Positions 7,734 through 14,050 of a stretch of 20,272 nucleotides of DNA are shown here, piece after piece (the first letter of the stretch is position 1; each line of letters begins with the position of its first letter). The notes beneath the pieces were generated by a model that worked only from the letters and a program-made list of their open reading frames with translations, had not been told where the DNA came from and did no database searches. Made by a program: the position numbers and the translations under genes. The stretch spans positions 1 to 20,272 of IMG/VR virus record IMGVR_UViG_3300044627_001585; one strand, 5' to 3'. Origin of the DNA: a virus.

Positions 7734-8420
7734 TCTTCGCCTTCTCCAGTCCTAAAGATTTCAACATTCCGCCAAACGCTTTTTGGTTCTCGCTGCTGCT
7801 CGACGGCAACGTGATCTCAACTCGCTTCTTTGGCCTCTTCCACCGCGGAGGCATGTAATCCTCGAAGTCCGGTGGCTCTTTTCCGGCCTGGCAGTACGTA
7901 CCAAATGCCGATTGGTGAGCGATCATCGCTGATTGTGCCCAACGCTCGCCAATAGGCTCGACCTGGTCAAACGCTGCCCAGAAATCCAAAGCACCTCTCG
8001 GAAGCGATGCAAGCCACGCCTGGACGTCCACGATGCCCCATTCGAGTGCAAGTCTTCCGGCGAGCATCAGCCGGGGACTTCGTCGGAGTTTTTTACCAAC
8101 GCCTTGACCTCGCCGGGATCGTAGCGGTTGAGCTGCTGGCACTCGTCGAACAGGACTCCGGCCACGGATCGCGGCATCGCCTTGAGCTGCGATTCGTCGT
8201 CCACAATCCGATTGCCAGAATCGTCGAGCAGCATGATTGCGATCATGGCTCGGCGTGCTCTGGAAAAGTCGAAGCGTCCAGCTTTGTCCTGAATCATCAA
8301 TTCGTACTGCGTGCCTTGCTCCTCGGTCATTTCGCGAAGGCGATAGGATCGACCAGCGATCTCTACCACCTTTTCACGTAATGGCTCGGCGAGCGAAGCA
8401 AGAAAATCGTCTTTATTCAT
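7708..8420 (-). CDS. Tail assembly chaperone, -1 frameshift (G-T type) product
   Basis: This is the long chaperone made when ribosomes slip one base back at A AAA AAC (8088-8094). It shares 111 residues with the short chaperone, then continues as LRRSPRLMLAGRLALEW in the -1 frame for 126 residues, giving 237 in total. The downstream part contains an Arg/Lys-rich stretch (PPRWKRPKKRVEITLP) and ends in a helical FGGMLKSLGLEKAKNG tail. In lambda and many siphophages the analogous G/GT pair binds the tape measure during tail assembly; the location immediately before the tape measure gene fits exactly. The downstream frame also has an ATG at 8142, but it lies inside the upstream gene without an obvious ribosome site, so separate translation is less likely. 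Confidence 0.85.
8050..8080 (-). promoter_or_regulatory. Frameshift-stimulating hairpin
   Basis: Seven bases after the slippery site the minus strand can fold into a stem of AAGUC paired with GACUU, a small 1x2 internal loop (C against AA), and an inner stem CCGGC with GCCGG, closed by an 8-nt loop UGAUGCUC. All ten pairs are Watson-Crick. The 7-nt spacer is in the range known for stimulatory structures (about 5-9 nt). The zero-frame UGA stop lies in the loop. No folding program was run. Confidence 0.75.
8067..8420 (-). CDS. Tail assembly chaperone, zero-frame (G type) product
   Basis: The 117-residue zero-frame product. It starts at the ATG at 8420 (MNKDDFLASL), overlapping the end of the preceding gene by 8 nt; a start 14 codons earlier would give an unlikely Arg-rich leader. 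The fold looks mainly helical (EPLREKVVEIAG, LREMTEEQGTQYELMI, RARRAMIAIMLL), resembling the small tail-assembly chaperone proteins of siphophages, including the LREMT segment common among them. Translation ends at TGA 8067-8069, which lies in the loop of the frameshift hairpin. The short form should be in excess over the frameshifted form and, as in lambda, help stabilise the tape measure while the tube polymerises. Confidence 0.85.
   Translation of the reverse strand: MNKDDFLASLAEPLREKVVEIAGRSYRLREMTEEQGTQYELMIQDKAGRFDFSRARRAMIAIMLLDDSGNRIVDDESQLKAMPRSVAGVLFDECQQLNRYDPGEVKALVKNSDEVPG
8088..8094 (-). promoter_or_regulatory. Slippery heptamer for -1 ribosomal frameshifting
   Basis: The minus strand reads GTA AAA AAC in the chaperone frame, giving the canonical X XXY YYZ heptamer A AAA AAC across the codon boundary. 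After slippage both tRNAs can re-pair on AAA AAA and translation resumes with CTC in the -1 frame, exactly the frame open to 7708. It lies 8 codons before the zero-frame stop. Confidence 0.88.
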
Positions 8421-8715
8421 CGTCCTCGTCCGATTCTTCGAGTTGTGCCTTGATCGCCTCAACGACTTGTTTTAGGTGCGTCTGAGGCGGATTTACCTTG
8501 GACTCCTCCGGACAGAAGATTGGACGCTGTGCAACGCATTCAGCGACGACTTCGTCTGTCTTGTGCCAAGGAAAGTTTGACAATGGCAAAATCTCGGAAT
8601 CGACAGCGTGCGGCAAATAGCCGATGAGAACGCCATCGTCGAGAATCTGCCATTGAGTGATTTCAATCTCCTCGCCTTGGAGATTGATTGCCAAATGCTT
8701 TTGCAAAGTGATCAT
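8413..8715 (-). CDS. Hypothetical protein between major tail protein and chaperones
   Basis: A 100-residue acidic protein with no family I recognise. The N-terminal half looks beta-stranded (LAINLQGEEIEITQWQILDDGVLIGYLPH), and the C-terminal third is a charged helix ending in LEESDEDDE. It lies 6 nt after the major tail protein and its final codons overlap the chaperone start by 8 nt (ATGAATAA), implying translational coupling. Small proteins at this site in siphophage operons are often called minor tail or tail-assembly proteins, but the sequence itself gives no function. The upstream ribosome site is weak, which fits dependence on translation of the previous gene. Confidence 0.75.
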   Translation of the reverse strand: MITLQKHLAINLQGEEIEITQWQILDDGVLIGYLPHAVDSEILPLSNFPWHKTDEVVAECVAQRPIFCPEESKVNPPQTHLKQVVEAIKAQLEESDEDDE

Positions 8716-8721
8716 TGGTTA

Positions 8722-9144
8722 TTACGCCACAGTGAAGGAAGGAGCAGTGGCACCATCGAAGACGATTGTGTATTCGCCTTCCATGATCTTGCCTTGCTCG
8801 CAGGATGGAAACTTGACGGACTTAACAAAAACGGTTCCCTGAAGCGAACCGGCTCCTGGGTAGGTGATGGTCGCACTGATGCCAGCGTATGGTTCCGCTG
8901 TCGGAATCATTTGCGTGGTTATGCCTGGAGCTGCACCAGTCCAGTAAAAGGTAATTGTCAATTCCGGGTTGTTGCGGAGATCGCTCGGACGAATTGTCTT
9001 CATTCCACTCGTCGATAGACTGGTGGTTTCGAGTTGCTCGGTTCCGATGCTGTAATCGCCAATCTTTTTGATCAGCGTGGTAACCAATCCGGTGCCGCTG
9101 ATGGTGGCTCCGAGTCCGGTATCTGGTACGGTGAGTGCTGGCAT
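8722..9144 (-). CDS. Major tail (tube) protein
   Basis: A 140-residue, beta-rich protein matching the small major tail proteins of siphophages: LIKKIGDYSIGTEQLETTSL near residues 25-45, NPELTITFYWTG in the middle, then GTVFVKSVKFPSCEQGKIMEGEYTIVFDG near the C-terminus. These proteins form stacked hexameric rings around the tape measure. AAGGAG stands about 9 nt before the ATG, a strong site as expected for an abundant protein. It follows the DUF3168-like tail completion gene by 2 nt. The identification rests on fold-like pattern and gene order (tail completion, tube, chaperones, tape measure) and is fairly safe. Confidence 0.85.
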   Translation of the reverse strand: MPALTVPDTGLGATISGTGLVTTLIKKIGDYSIGTEQLETTSLSTSGMKTIRPSDLRNNPELTITFYWTGAAPGITTQMIPTAEPYAGISATITYPGAGSLQGTVFVKSVKFPSCEQGKIMEGEYTIVFDGATAPSFTVA

Positions 9145-9146
9145 GC

Positions 9147-9563
9147 CTATGGCTCCTTGTAATGCACCAAGAGATCAAAAGAAACGATGTACCGATGTTC
9201 TTGGTTTCCATCGGTAGGTGGTTCTTGGAGGTACTCATCGCCGGAGTCAAATTCGACGCCAGCGAAGTAGTAGTTGCTCGTTGTGCCGCGGTAGCTGTCG
9301 ATTCCGGTTTCTCGAATCGCTTTGGACAAAGCAGACGCTGCCGTGCGTGTCGATGCGTAGCATTCGATCTGGATTCGTGCGTGAGCGGCTTTCGTTAATC
9401 CTCCGACGAAATGATCTCGCTCGGTGCTGATGACGTAATAGACGATGGCAGGCATCGAAGCGTTTACCTTTAACGCGTCTGGGTACATTCGCTGACCGAC
9501 GATGGTTGAGACCGTCGAGTACGAAAGTAGCTTTGTTCGGAATGCCTCGCCAATCGCTGACAT
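9147..9563 (-). CDS. Tail completion protein, DUF3168/gp11-like
   Basis: A 138-residue protein with the pattern of the DUF3168/gpU-like tail terminator family: an N-terminal helix (GEAFRTKLLSYSTVSTIVG), RMYPDALKVNASMPAIVYYVIS, an ARIQIECYASTRTAASALSKAI strand-helix pair and a final strand RYIVSFDLLVHYKEP. Such proteins cap the growing tail tube and join it to the head. The start directly follows the stop of the upstream gene (TAGATG). It lies between the gp10-like protein and the tube protein, the canonical place. No unusual residues were noticed. Confidence 0.85.
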   Translation of the reverse strand: MSAIGEAFRTKLLSYSTVSTIVGQRMYPDALKVNASMPAIVYYVISTERDHFVGGLTKAAHARIQIECYASTRTAASALSKAIRETGIDSYRGTTSNYYFAGVEFDSGDEYLQEPPTDGNQEHRYIVSFDLLVHYKEP

Positions 9564-9896
9564 CTATTCCCCGCTGATGATTTTGATGGTTCGTGATGCA
9601 CCCTCAGCCGATCCGCTGACGACCTGGAAGAACTTCACGCCTTCCATCGGTTGCCGTGCGAGTGCGTAGTGCCGAGCGGTTGATGTTCCGATTGTGACGC
9701 TGTAGGAGCTGCTCTCGTTGTAGAGCGGATAAAACGTCGAGCCGTCATCGGAAGCCTGGAACGTCAATGCCGATCCGGTCATTGCTGCTGGAGTGATGAC
9801 AGCCAAAGGAACGCGGTTGTTTTCGAGTGTGAGCGTGCTGCTGACGGTTGCACCGTTGGCGATGGTGAGCGTGGATACGCGGAGGTTTTTAGCCAA
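9564..9896 (-). CDS. Hypothetical beta-rich structural protein (TTG start)
   Basis: A 110-residue Ser/Thr-rich protein with alternating hydrophobic strands (RVSTLTIANGATVSSTLTLEN, ALTFQASDDGSTFYPLYN, VKFFQVVSG), suggesting a small beta-sandwich. I have seen similar proteins in phage head-tail regions but know no function; decoration or tail-associated roles are possible. The start codon is TTG, overlapping the previous stop as TTGGCTAA, with AAGGAG 7 nt upstream supporting this choice. It is inserted between the gp10-like and DUF3168-like genes, which are often adjacent in other phages. Confidence 0.75.
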   Translation of the reverse strand: MAKNLRVSTLTIANGATVSSTLTLENNRVPLAVITPAAMTGSALTFQASDDGSTFYPLYNESSSYSVTIGTSTARHYALARQPMEGVKFFQVVSGSAEGASRTIKIISGE

Positions 9897-10377
9897 GTTT
9901 CAGCTCCTTCATTTCTTTTTCTAGTTGGGTTCGGAATGCTGCTTCGGCGGCGGATTGCATGGTGCGAACAGCTTTTACGATGGGTTGCTCGTCGCGTGGA
10001 AAACGGATCGTCACCACTTTTTTGTTCCACAGAACGTGACGCTTGTAACTGTCGCCTTTCTTGAACGGATGCACAAATTGCTGCTTGTTTCCCTTTGTCC
10101 ACTTCGCTCCGACAATCACGCCGACGGATGCTTTGAGCACCTTGACCCCGTAATGCTTTCGCGATTCGTTTTGGTACTCGGCGTTGAGCTTGTACTTGTC
10201 CGACCATTTCTTACGACTGCCCGTTTGCTGACTGCTCGGTGCAATGGTCTTTGCGTAGTCGGCGATGGGCTGGCCGTAGGCTTTTAAGCAACGATCCAGC
10301 GGACCGGATCGCAGGCGAATATCGATCGCCTCCAGTGCTCGAACCAAGTCCATGTTGATTTGGATTTCAATGCTCAT
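9889..10377 (-). CDS. HK97 gp10-like tail completion protein
   Basis: A 162-residue basic protein of the HK97 gp10 type, the tail completion/neck family. Seen features are a first helix (MDLVRALEAIDIRL), LKAYGQPIADYAKTIAPSSQQTGSRKKW, then VGVIVGAKWTKGNKQQFVHPF, a strand-rich stretch (HVLWNKKVVTIRFPRD) and a final long helix (AEAAFRTQLEKEMKELKLG). The APSSQQTG and KQQFVHPF segments correspond to the family's usual P-TG and Y/F-x-EFG-type positions. I place the start at ATG 10377, which overlaps the upstream stop as ATGA; a start three codons earlier is possible but lacks a ribosome site. It lies between head closure and tail terminator genes, as expected. Confidence 0.83.
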   Translation of the reverse strand: MSIEIQINMDLVRALEAIDIRLRSGPLDRCLKAYGQPIADYAKTIAPSSQQTGSRKKWSDKYKLNAEYQNESRKHYGVKVLKASVGVIVGAKWTKGNKQQFVHPFKKGDSYKRHVLWNKKVVTIRFPRDEQPIVKAVRTMQSAAEAAFRTQLEKEMKELKLG

Positions 10378-10709
10378 GTTACGCACACCAATTCGATGTA
10401 CCGACGCAATCCATCGATCTGGTTGACGTAGGTAATACCGTAGTTTGTTGATCCGTAAACGATCCGCATCTCTGGTTGGTAGCCGGATCGAAAGCGGACG
10501 CGAAAAATTGCTTTGGTGCCTGCTTCAAGCTGGCGACCTCGCATGGTTTCGTTTCCGCCTGTCGGGATGAACTGGCAAGGCTCATCGACGACATAATTCG
10601 ACCAAGTAACGACTGGCTGGCCTGCATCGTCCTGCGTCTCGGTGACTTGCTGAACGGTGCACCGCTGCCGCATCGCTCCAACCTTGAGATCGCGTGGTCT
10701 GCCGCTCAT
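10374..10709 (-). CDS. Head closure / head-tail adaptor protein
   Basis: A 111-residue protein fitting the phage head-tail joining family (SPP1 gp16-like): GAMRQRCTVQQVTETQDDAGQPVVTW, then VVDEPCQFIPTGGNE, a charged LEAGTKAIFRVRFRSGYQPEMRIVYGS segment and a final strand. These proteins sit under the connector and close the filled head before the tail docks. Both ends overlap neighbours as ATGA, so translation is probably coupled from the gp6-like gene through to gp10. The AGQPVVTW and R-x-R-G motifs plus gene order make the call secure. Confidence 0.88.
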   Translation of the reverse strand: MSGRPRDLKVGAMRQRCTVQQVTETQDDAGQPVVTWSNYVVDEPCQFIPTGGNETMRGRQLEAGTKAIFRVRFRSGYQPEMRIVYGSTNYGITYVNQIDGLRRYIELVCVT

Positions 10710-11275
10710 GGGTAGTTGCTCCGCATGAACCGCGTTACGAGTGCCTCGTATGGCTTCATGGTCTGGATCGCGTCACTCATCAGCATGTCGCGATTTTCAA
10801 AGTAATGGCCGACAAGCAGCAGCATGGCTCGTTTGGCGATCGCTGGAACAAGCGTAGCGTCCTGGGAGTAGCCACATCGGTAGTTGATCGTCCAAGCGTC
10901 CCAACGTGCTGAGGTGGCTGGCAAGGTCACTTGGTAAGCGAGCCGAAACTCGTTGATGTGGAGTTGGTACAACGCGGCCGACAATGTTTGCGAGGAGTTG
11001 TTGCCATCGAAGTAGGTGATGGATGTGATGCTCTGCACTGGCTTCTTTGGCAATGGAAAGCGATCAACCAGCGACTGGATGCGGATTTGCCAGCTTTGGT
11101 AACAGAGCACCGAGTCGGTGTCGTGCTCCCACTGCTCACGAGCCTCTTGGATTGCTTGTGCGAGTTGGACGTCGTGTGTCGTGTCGCTGGTCGAGATTTC
11201 GAGCTGCTTTTTCGCTTCGCTGAGCGTCAGCGGTTCCACTGTCGGCCCCGTCACCAGTTCGGCTGCAAATCTCAT
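10706..11275 (-). CDS. gp6-like head-tail connector protein
   Basis: A 189-residue, mainly helical protein of the phage gp6-like connector family. Conserved parts are PLTLSEAKKQLEI near the N-terminus, IQEAREQWEHDTDSVLCYQSWQI in the middle, DRFPLPKKPVQSITSITYFDGN, and a C-terminal AIAKRAMLLLVGHYFENRD. These proteins bind under the portal. The start is uncertain: ATG 11275 has GGAG (3 nt) and a more distant GAGGA upstream, while an in-frame TTG at 11284 has little room for a ribosome site; I prefer the ATG. The 5' end overlaps, in another frame, a short gene that begins at 11387. Confidence 0.87.
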   Translation of the reverse strand: MRFAAELVTGPTVEPLTLSEAKKQLEISTSDTTHDVQLAQAIQEAREQWEHDTDSVLCYQSWQIRIQSLVDRFPLPKKPVQSITSITYFDGNNSSQTLSAALYQLHINEFRLAYQVTLPATSARWDAWTINYRCGYSQDATLVPAIAKRAMLLLVGHYFENRDMLMSDAIQTMKPYEALVTRFMRSNYP

Positions 11276-11387
11276 AGTCTCCAATCCTCGCTCGAACTAA
11301 GTAATCAGCAACTCCGCTGGTGACATCGACAACACATCCCGGCTCATGACGCATCCACATGCGTGCAAGCTTTACTCTCGTCTGCAT
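11136..11387 (-). CDS. Small overlapping phage protein
   Basis: An 83-residue frame overlapping the glycosyltransferase end by 44 nt and the gp6-like gene by 140 nt. The support is the ribosome site GGAGGA three nt before the ATG, one of the best in the window, and the opening RVKLARMWMRHEPGCVVDVTSGVADYLVRARI, which resembles small phage head-region proteins with an xxPGxVVDVxxGVAxxLVxxG pattern. Without this gene the interval between the glycosyltransferase and the connector would be empty. The last ~37 residues are shared with gp6 coding sequence, look low-complexity and Arg-rich, and may not be constrained. Function unknown. Confidence 0.6.
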   Translation of the reverse strand: MQTRVKLARMWMRHEPGCVVDVTSGVADYLVRARIGDYEICSRTGDGADSGTADAQRSEKAARNLDQRHDTRRPTRTSNPRGS

Positions 11388-12021
11388 ATTTCCTCCAATC
11401 CTGCGGGTACATGTGCGTCGGCTTGAACTCGTCGTCGTAAATGGCAACCATTTCTTCCACGTGTCCGATCCTGGTCGCACAGTCGATAAAGCACTTTAAT
11501 CCTGCCTTCTTCCACTGGCACCAAAACCAAATGTCGGAATCGATCTTATTGCCTCGCCAACCGCCGTTTTCGTCTGGCTGGCAGAAAAACCAAGGCTTTT
11601 CGACAGCAGCAAGTTTCTTCAGGTTTAGCACCGTCAAACCGAAGTGAGCGGTGTCTACCTGCATTGGGTATCCGTCCCAAACGCCTGAGACCTCGCCAAA
11701 TCGATGTCCTAGCATGTGTGGCTTGCCTCGCCGGAGCTGCATGGCACACAAGGCGTCCATGTCTTCCTGAACAGCCAAGCTGATGAGGTGGTGGACTTGA
11801 TCGCCAGTAAAGACGCTGTCACCGTCAACGGTGATGGCGTACTCGACTCCTTGATCAATCGCGTCCTCCAGCATCATCTGCATGCACTGTCCGTAGTAAA
11901 CGCCACCACTGACGCTGAGTGGAATGCGTAGCTCATTCATTGCTTTCTCGATCTGGTTCCGGCACCATGTGATTTCAGCACGCGGTGCTGTCATGATCGC
12001 TTGGACTTTTACGTTTGCCAT
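11344..12021 (-). CDS. GT-A fold glycosyltransferase in the head gene cluster
   Basis: A 225-residue protein resembling family-2-like glycosyltransferases. A GT-A type N-terminal strand (KVQAIMTAPRAE) is followed by YAITVDGDSVF with a DxD-type metal/nucleotide-sugar site (Asp66, Asp68), VDTAHFGLTVLNLK, and an acceptor-side segment DSDIWFWCQWKKAGLKCF with His187 beyond it. The donor and acceptor are unknown. There is no membrane helix, so it is cytoplasmic and could modify capsid or decoration proteins or DNA. It sits between a hypothetical head protein and the connector, an unusual slot for an enzyme but one I have seen in related phages. It is shorter than typical cellular GT2 enzymes. Confidence 0.82.
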   Translation of the reverse strand: MANVKVQAIMTAPRAEITWCRNQIEKAMNELRIPLSVSGGVYYGQCMQMMLEDAIDQGVEYAITVDGDSVFTGDQVHHLISLAVQEDMDALCAMQLRRGKPHMLGHRFGEVSGVWDGYPMQVDTAHFGLTVLNLKKLAAVEKPWFFCQPDENGGWRGNKIDSDIWFWCQWKKAGLKCFIDCATRIGHVEEMVAIYDDEFKPTHMYPQDWRKYADESKACTHVDAS

Positions 12022-12050
12022 AACTGCCTGTCTCCTCCAGGTTTTTTTGC

Positions 12051-12473
12051 TTAACCAACAACAGAAACGTCTGCGTTGCTGCTGTTGGCAATGTTTTCGA
12101 CTTCGAGATCGAGGTTTCCGATGACGCTCGAAAGAACAGCACCGTTGGTTGTGGTGTCTGGCGTCAGTTCGATTCGCAGATACCGTTTTCGTGCTTTAAG
12201 ATCGACGTTGTACGCGGCAACCATTGCTGCCGTGTTGTCGAGCGTTCGGTTGAAGTTGGCATCAAAGGTTGCGAACGTAGTCGCCGTCGTAACATCGGAT
12301 TCGAGCAAACGGACAGCAACGTTCGTGCTGTTCGTGTTGGCCTCGGCTCCGAGAACGATGGTGATGGTTGCATAATCAGCACCAGCACAATCGAGGTTTG
12401 CGGTTCTGACAGTGGTCGCAGCCGTGATTGGTGCGAGCATGACGTTTCGTTTTACGGACTGAAGATGTTTCAT
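12051..12473 (-). CDS. Hypothetical capsid-associated protein
   Basis: A 140-residue Thr/Ala/Asn-rich protein with predicted beta structure: CAGADYATITIVLGAEANTN, VAVRLLESDVTT and RKRYLRIELTPDTT are strand-like segments. It is the first gene after the major capsid gene, the place commonly used for decoration, head fibre or capsid-stabilising proteins, but nothing in the sequence proves that role. AAGGA is about 10 nt from the ATG. A hairpin terminator lies between it and the capsid gene, so it is probably made at lower level than the capsid unless read-through is efficient. No enzyme motif is visible. Confidence 0.75.
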   Translation of the reverse strand: MKHLQSVKRNVMLAPITAATTVRTANLDCAGADYATITIVLGAEANTNSTNVAVRLLESDVTTATTFATFDANFNRTLDNTAAMVAAYNVDLKARKRYLRIELTPDTTTNGAVLSSVIGNLDLEVENIANSSNADVSVVG

Positions 12474-12510
12474 ATTCTGTGTATCCTTGTGTCGGAAAAT
12501 TTAACTTATT

Positions 12511-12545
12511 GAGAAAAGCCGCTGTCCCGGTGAAGAGACAGCGGC
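12511..12545 (-). terminator. Intrinsic terminator after the major capsid gene
   Basis: On the minus strand a perfect 9-bp stem, GCCGCTGTC with GACAGCGGC, encloses a 10-nt loop and is followed by TTTTCTC. It begins 28 nt past the capsid stop. The T-run is short, so partial termination is likely, leaving some read-through to the downstream head and tail genes. Confidence 0.75.
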
Positions 12546-12573
12546 GAACCACCTGGAGGAGAGGCGGTTAGGA

Positions 12574-13881
12574 TCAGCCGAAGACGAGACCGATGATGCC
12601 GCCAGAAGCAGAAGCGGTGCCGCGATCGTGGACGTTGATGTCGTATCGCTGTGTAGCCTTGATAGCGATCGAGTCTTGCTCGAAGTAGCGGCTTGAATCG
12701 ACAGCGATCGAAATTCCGCGGCGAGTGCCGAGATACGATCCCAATCGCAGATCACCGAAGTAGCAAGCACGCAATCCAGTGGTTCCGGTGAGAGCGGAAG
12801 TTAAAACTTGCGACTTAACAACTGGATAACCAAGGAACTGGTCTTGAACTACGCCGTTCTGAACTTCTGTTGCTGTTGTTCCACCAGCTGCATTTGCTAA
12901 GCGTTGCATCGAAGCGGCCCAACCAGCTTGGTGGATGTACCACTTTGGCTGGATGCCAGCATACATCTTGCAAGCACCGACCACGGATTCGAAGCTGGCA
13001 AACGTCAACGCCGAGAAGGTTTGCAAAGAGGTCGCTGTAACCAGCGAACCTGCTGCCAACGCTCCTGCGAGCCCAACGATGCCGCCGTAGGTGCTGGTTC
13101 CATCACCCAGGAATCCAGCCTGATCCTCGGAAACTGCAAACTGGTACGCAACACTGCGGGAAATCATCTCGGCAACGGAAACGACTGCGTCTTCGTTCAA
13201 CTCCGAGCTAACAAGCGTCATGCTGGCAAGCTTTTTGGCTTCCAACTTGACTTGCTGAACAATCGCATCGCTCGCCGTGATCGTCGAGTTTTCGCCAACG
13301 TAGTAGGTAGTGACTTCGCCAGCCAACTTTGGCACGATGGTGACGCTGTCGCTCATCGGCCAAACCCTGGAGTTCTGGCGGAAAACACCATACTGCTCTC
13401 TCAGTTCGATGATTGCCGCTTCCATCGGTTCTGGAACCAGGAAACCACCCTTGGTATTGTCGCCGCCGGTCATGACGGCCTTAATGCCGTTATCCTTGCA
13501 ATAAGCCTTTGCACGTCGGTTGCCAAAAAGATTGGCGAGAACGTACTGACCGCAGTCGTAAGCGTCTTGCTCGCTTTTGAAGGCTTCGAGTTTACCGTGT
13601 GCCTTGGCCCGTGCTGGGACGCGGCGAGTGATCGACGTTTCCTTGGCTTCTTCGGCCTTTACGATTGCAGTGCAATGTGCATCGATCTTGTCCATGCGGT
13701 TCTTTTGCTCGACGAGGGCAGAGATCCTGCCAGCGTTTTCGCCGGAACCGACAATACCATCGACCTCGGACTGTTCGTCAGCGTTGAGATCGCGGCTTTC
13801 TTCCTTGGCAATAGCAACAATCGCTTCAACGCGTGCTTGCAATGCCTTGATTTCTTTAGCTAGTTCTTGGGAACTTTTCAT
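12574..13881 (-). CDS. Major capsid protein, HK97 fold
   Basis: A 435-residue protein. The first ~110 residues form a charged, coiled-coil delta-like domain (LAKEIKALQARVEAIVAIAKEE), typical of HK97-type capsid precursors that scaffold assembly. The mature shell domain probably begins near KAVMTGGDNTKGGFLVPEP; further HK97-family signs are FRQNSRVWPMSDSVTIVPKL, ASMTLVSSELNEDAVVSV, the FLGDGTSTYGGIVGL loop and the C-terminal GDLRLGSYLGTRRGISI with QDSIAIKATQRYD. The adjacent upstream protease would remove the delta domain. The start at 13881 follows GGTGG; an ATG four codons earlier lacks a ribosome site. The exact cleavage site cannot be read. Confidence 0.95.
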   Translation of the reverse strand: MKSSQELAKEIKALQARVEAIVAIAKEESRDLNADEQSEVDGIVGSGENAGRISALVEQKNRMDKIDAHCTAIVKAEEAKETSITRRVPARAKAHGKLEAFKSEQDAYDCGQYVLANLFGNRRAKAYCKDNGIKAVMTGGDNTKGGFLVPEPMEAAIIELREQYGVFRQNSRVWPMSDSVTIVPKLAGEVTTYYVGENSTITASDAIVQQVKLEAKKLASMTLVSSELNEDAVVSVAEMISRSVAYQFAVSEDQAGFLGDGTSTYGGIVGLAGALAAGSLVTATSLQTFSALTFASFESVVGACKMYAGIQPKWYIHQAGWAASMQRLANAAGGTTATEVQNGVVQDQFLGYPVVKSQVLTSALTGTTGLRACYFGDLRLGSYLGTRRGISIAVDSSRYFEQDSIAIKATQRYDINVHDRGTASASGGIIGLVFG

Positions 13882-14006
13882 TATGACCACCATTCAAGAG
13901 AAAGATTGTGGCAGTCAATAAACGCAGATAGCGGCGAGACTGCCAACGGAACTGAAAAAGTTACGTTCGCTGCCTTTGCCGCTAATCAGTTGCAAAGATA
14001 TTGCAG

Positions 14007-14030
14007 AGTGTCGGCTCTTTGGCCGACGCT
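14007..14030. other. Hairpin between protease and capsid genes
   Basis: AGTGTCGGC and GCCGACGCT can pair over nine positions (one G-T wobble) around a 6-nt loop. It lies in the longest non-coding gap of the window (13882-14050, 169 nt) just past the protease stop. On the transcribed minus strand no T-run follows, so it does not look like a standard terminator; an mRNA-stabilising or processing structure for the capsid message is possible. Confidence 0.5.
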
Positions 14031-14050
14031 TAAACTTTACGCGAAGACGC

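Noticed and set aside
7708-8142. The downstream chaperone frame as an independent gene from ATG 8142
   Set aside because: The in-phase slippery heptamer and hairpin explain its expression better as a frameshift extension, and no clear ribosome site precedes 8142.
11136-11480. The longer version of the small overlapping gene, starting at 11480
   Set aside because: The extra 31 residues are antisense-like Thr/Arg/Ser-rich sequence inside the glycosyltransferase gene, while GGAGGA supports the internal ATG at 11387.
12904-13863. A 319-codon open frame on the plus strand
   Set aside because: It lies wholly antisense to the major capsid gene, has no recognisable domain and an odd Cys/His/Arg-rich composition typical of a reverse-strand shadow.
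13890-13918. TTGACT as a -35 box before the capsid gene on the minus strand
   Set aside because: The hexamer 17 nt downstream is GAATGG, a poor -10, and a start there would leave almost no leader before the ATG.
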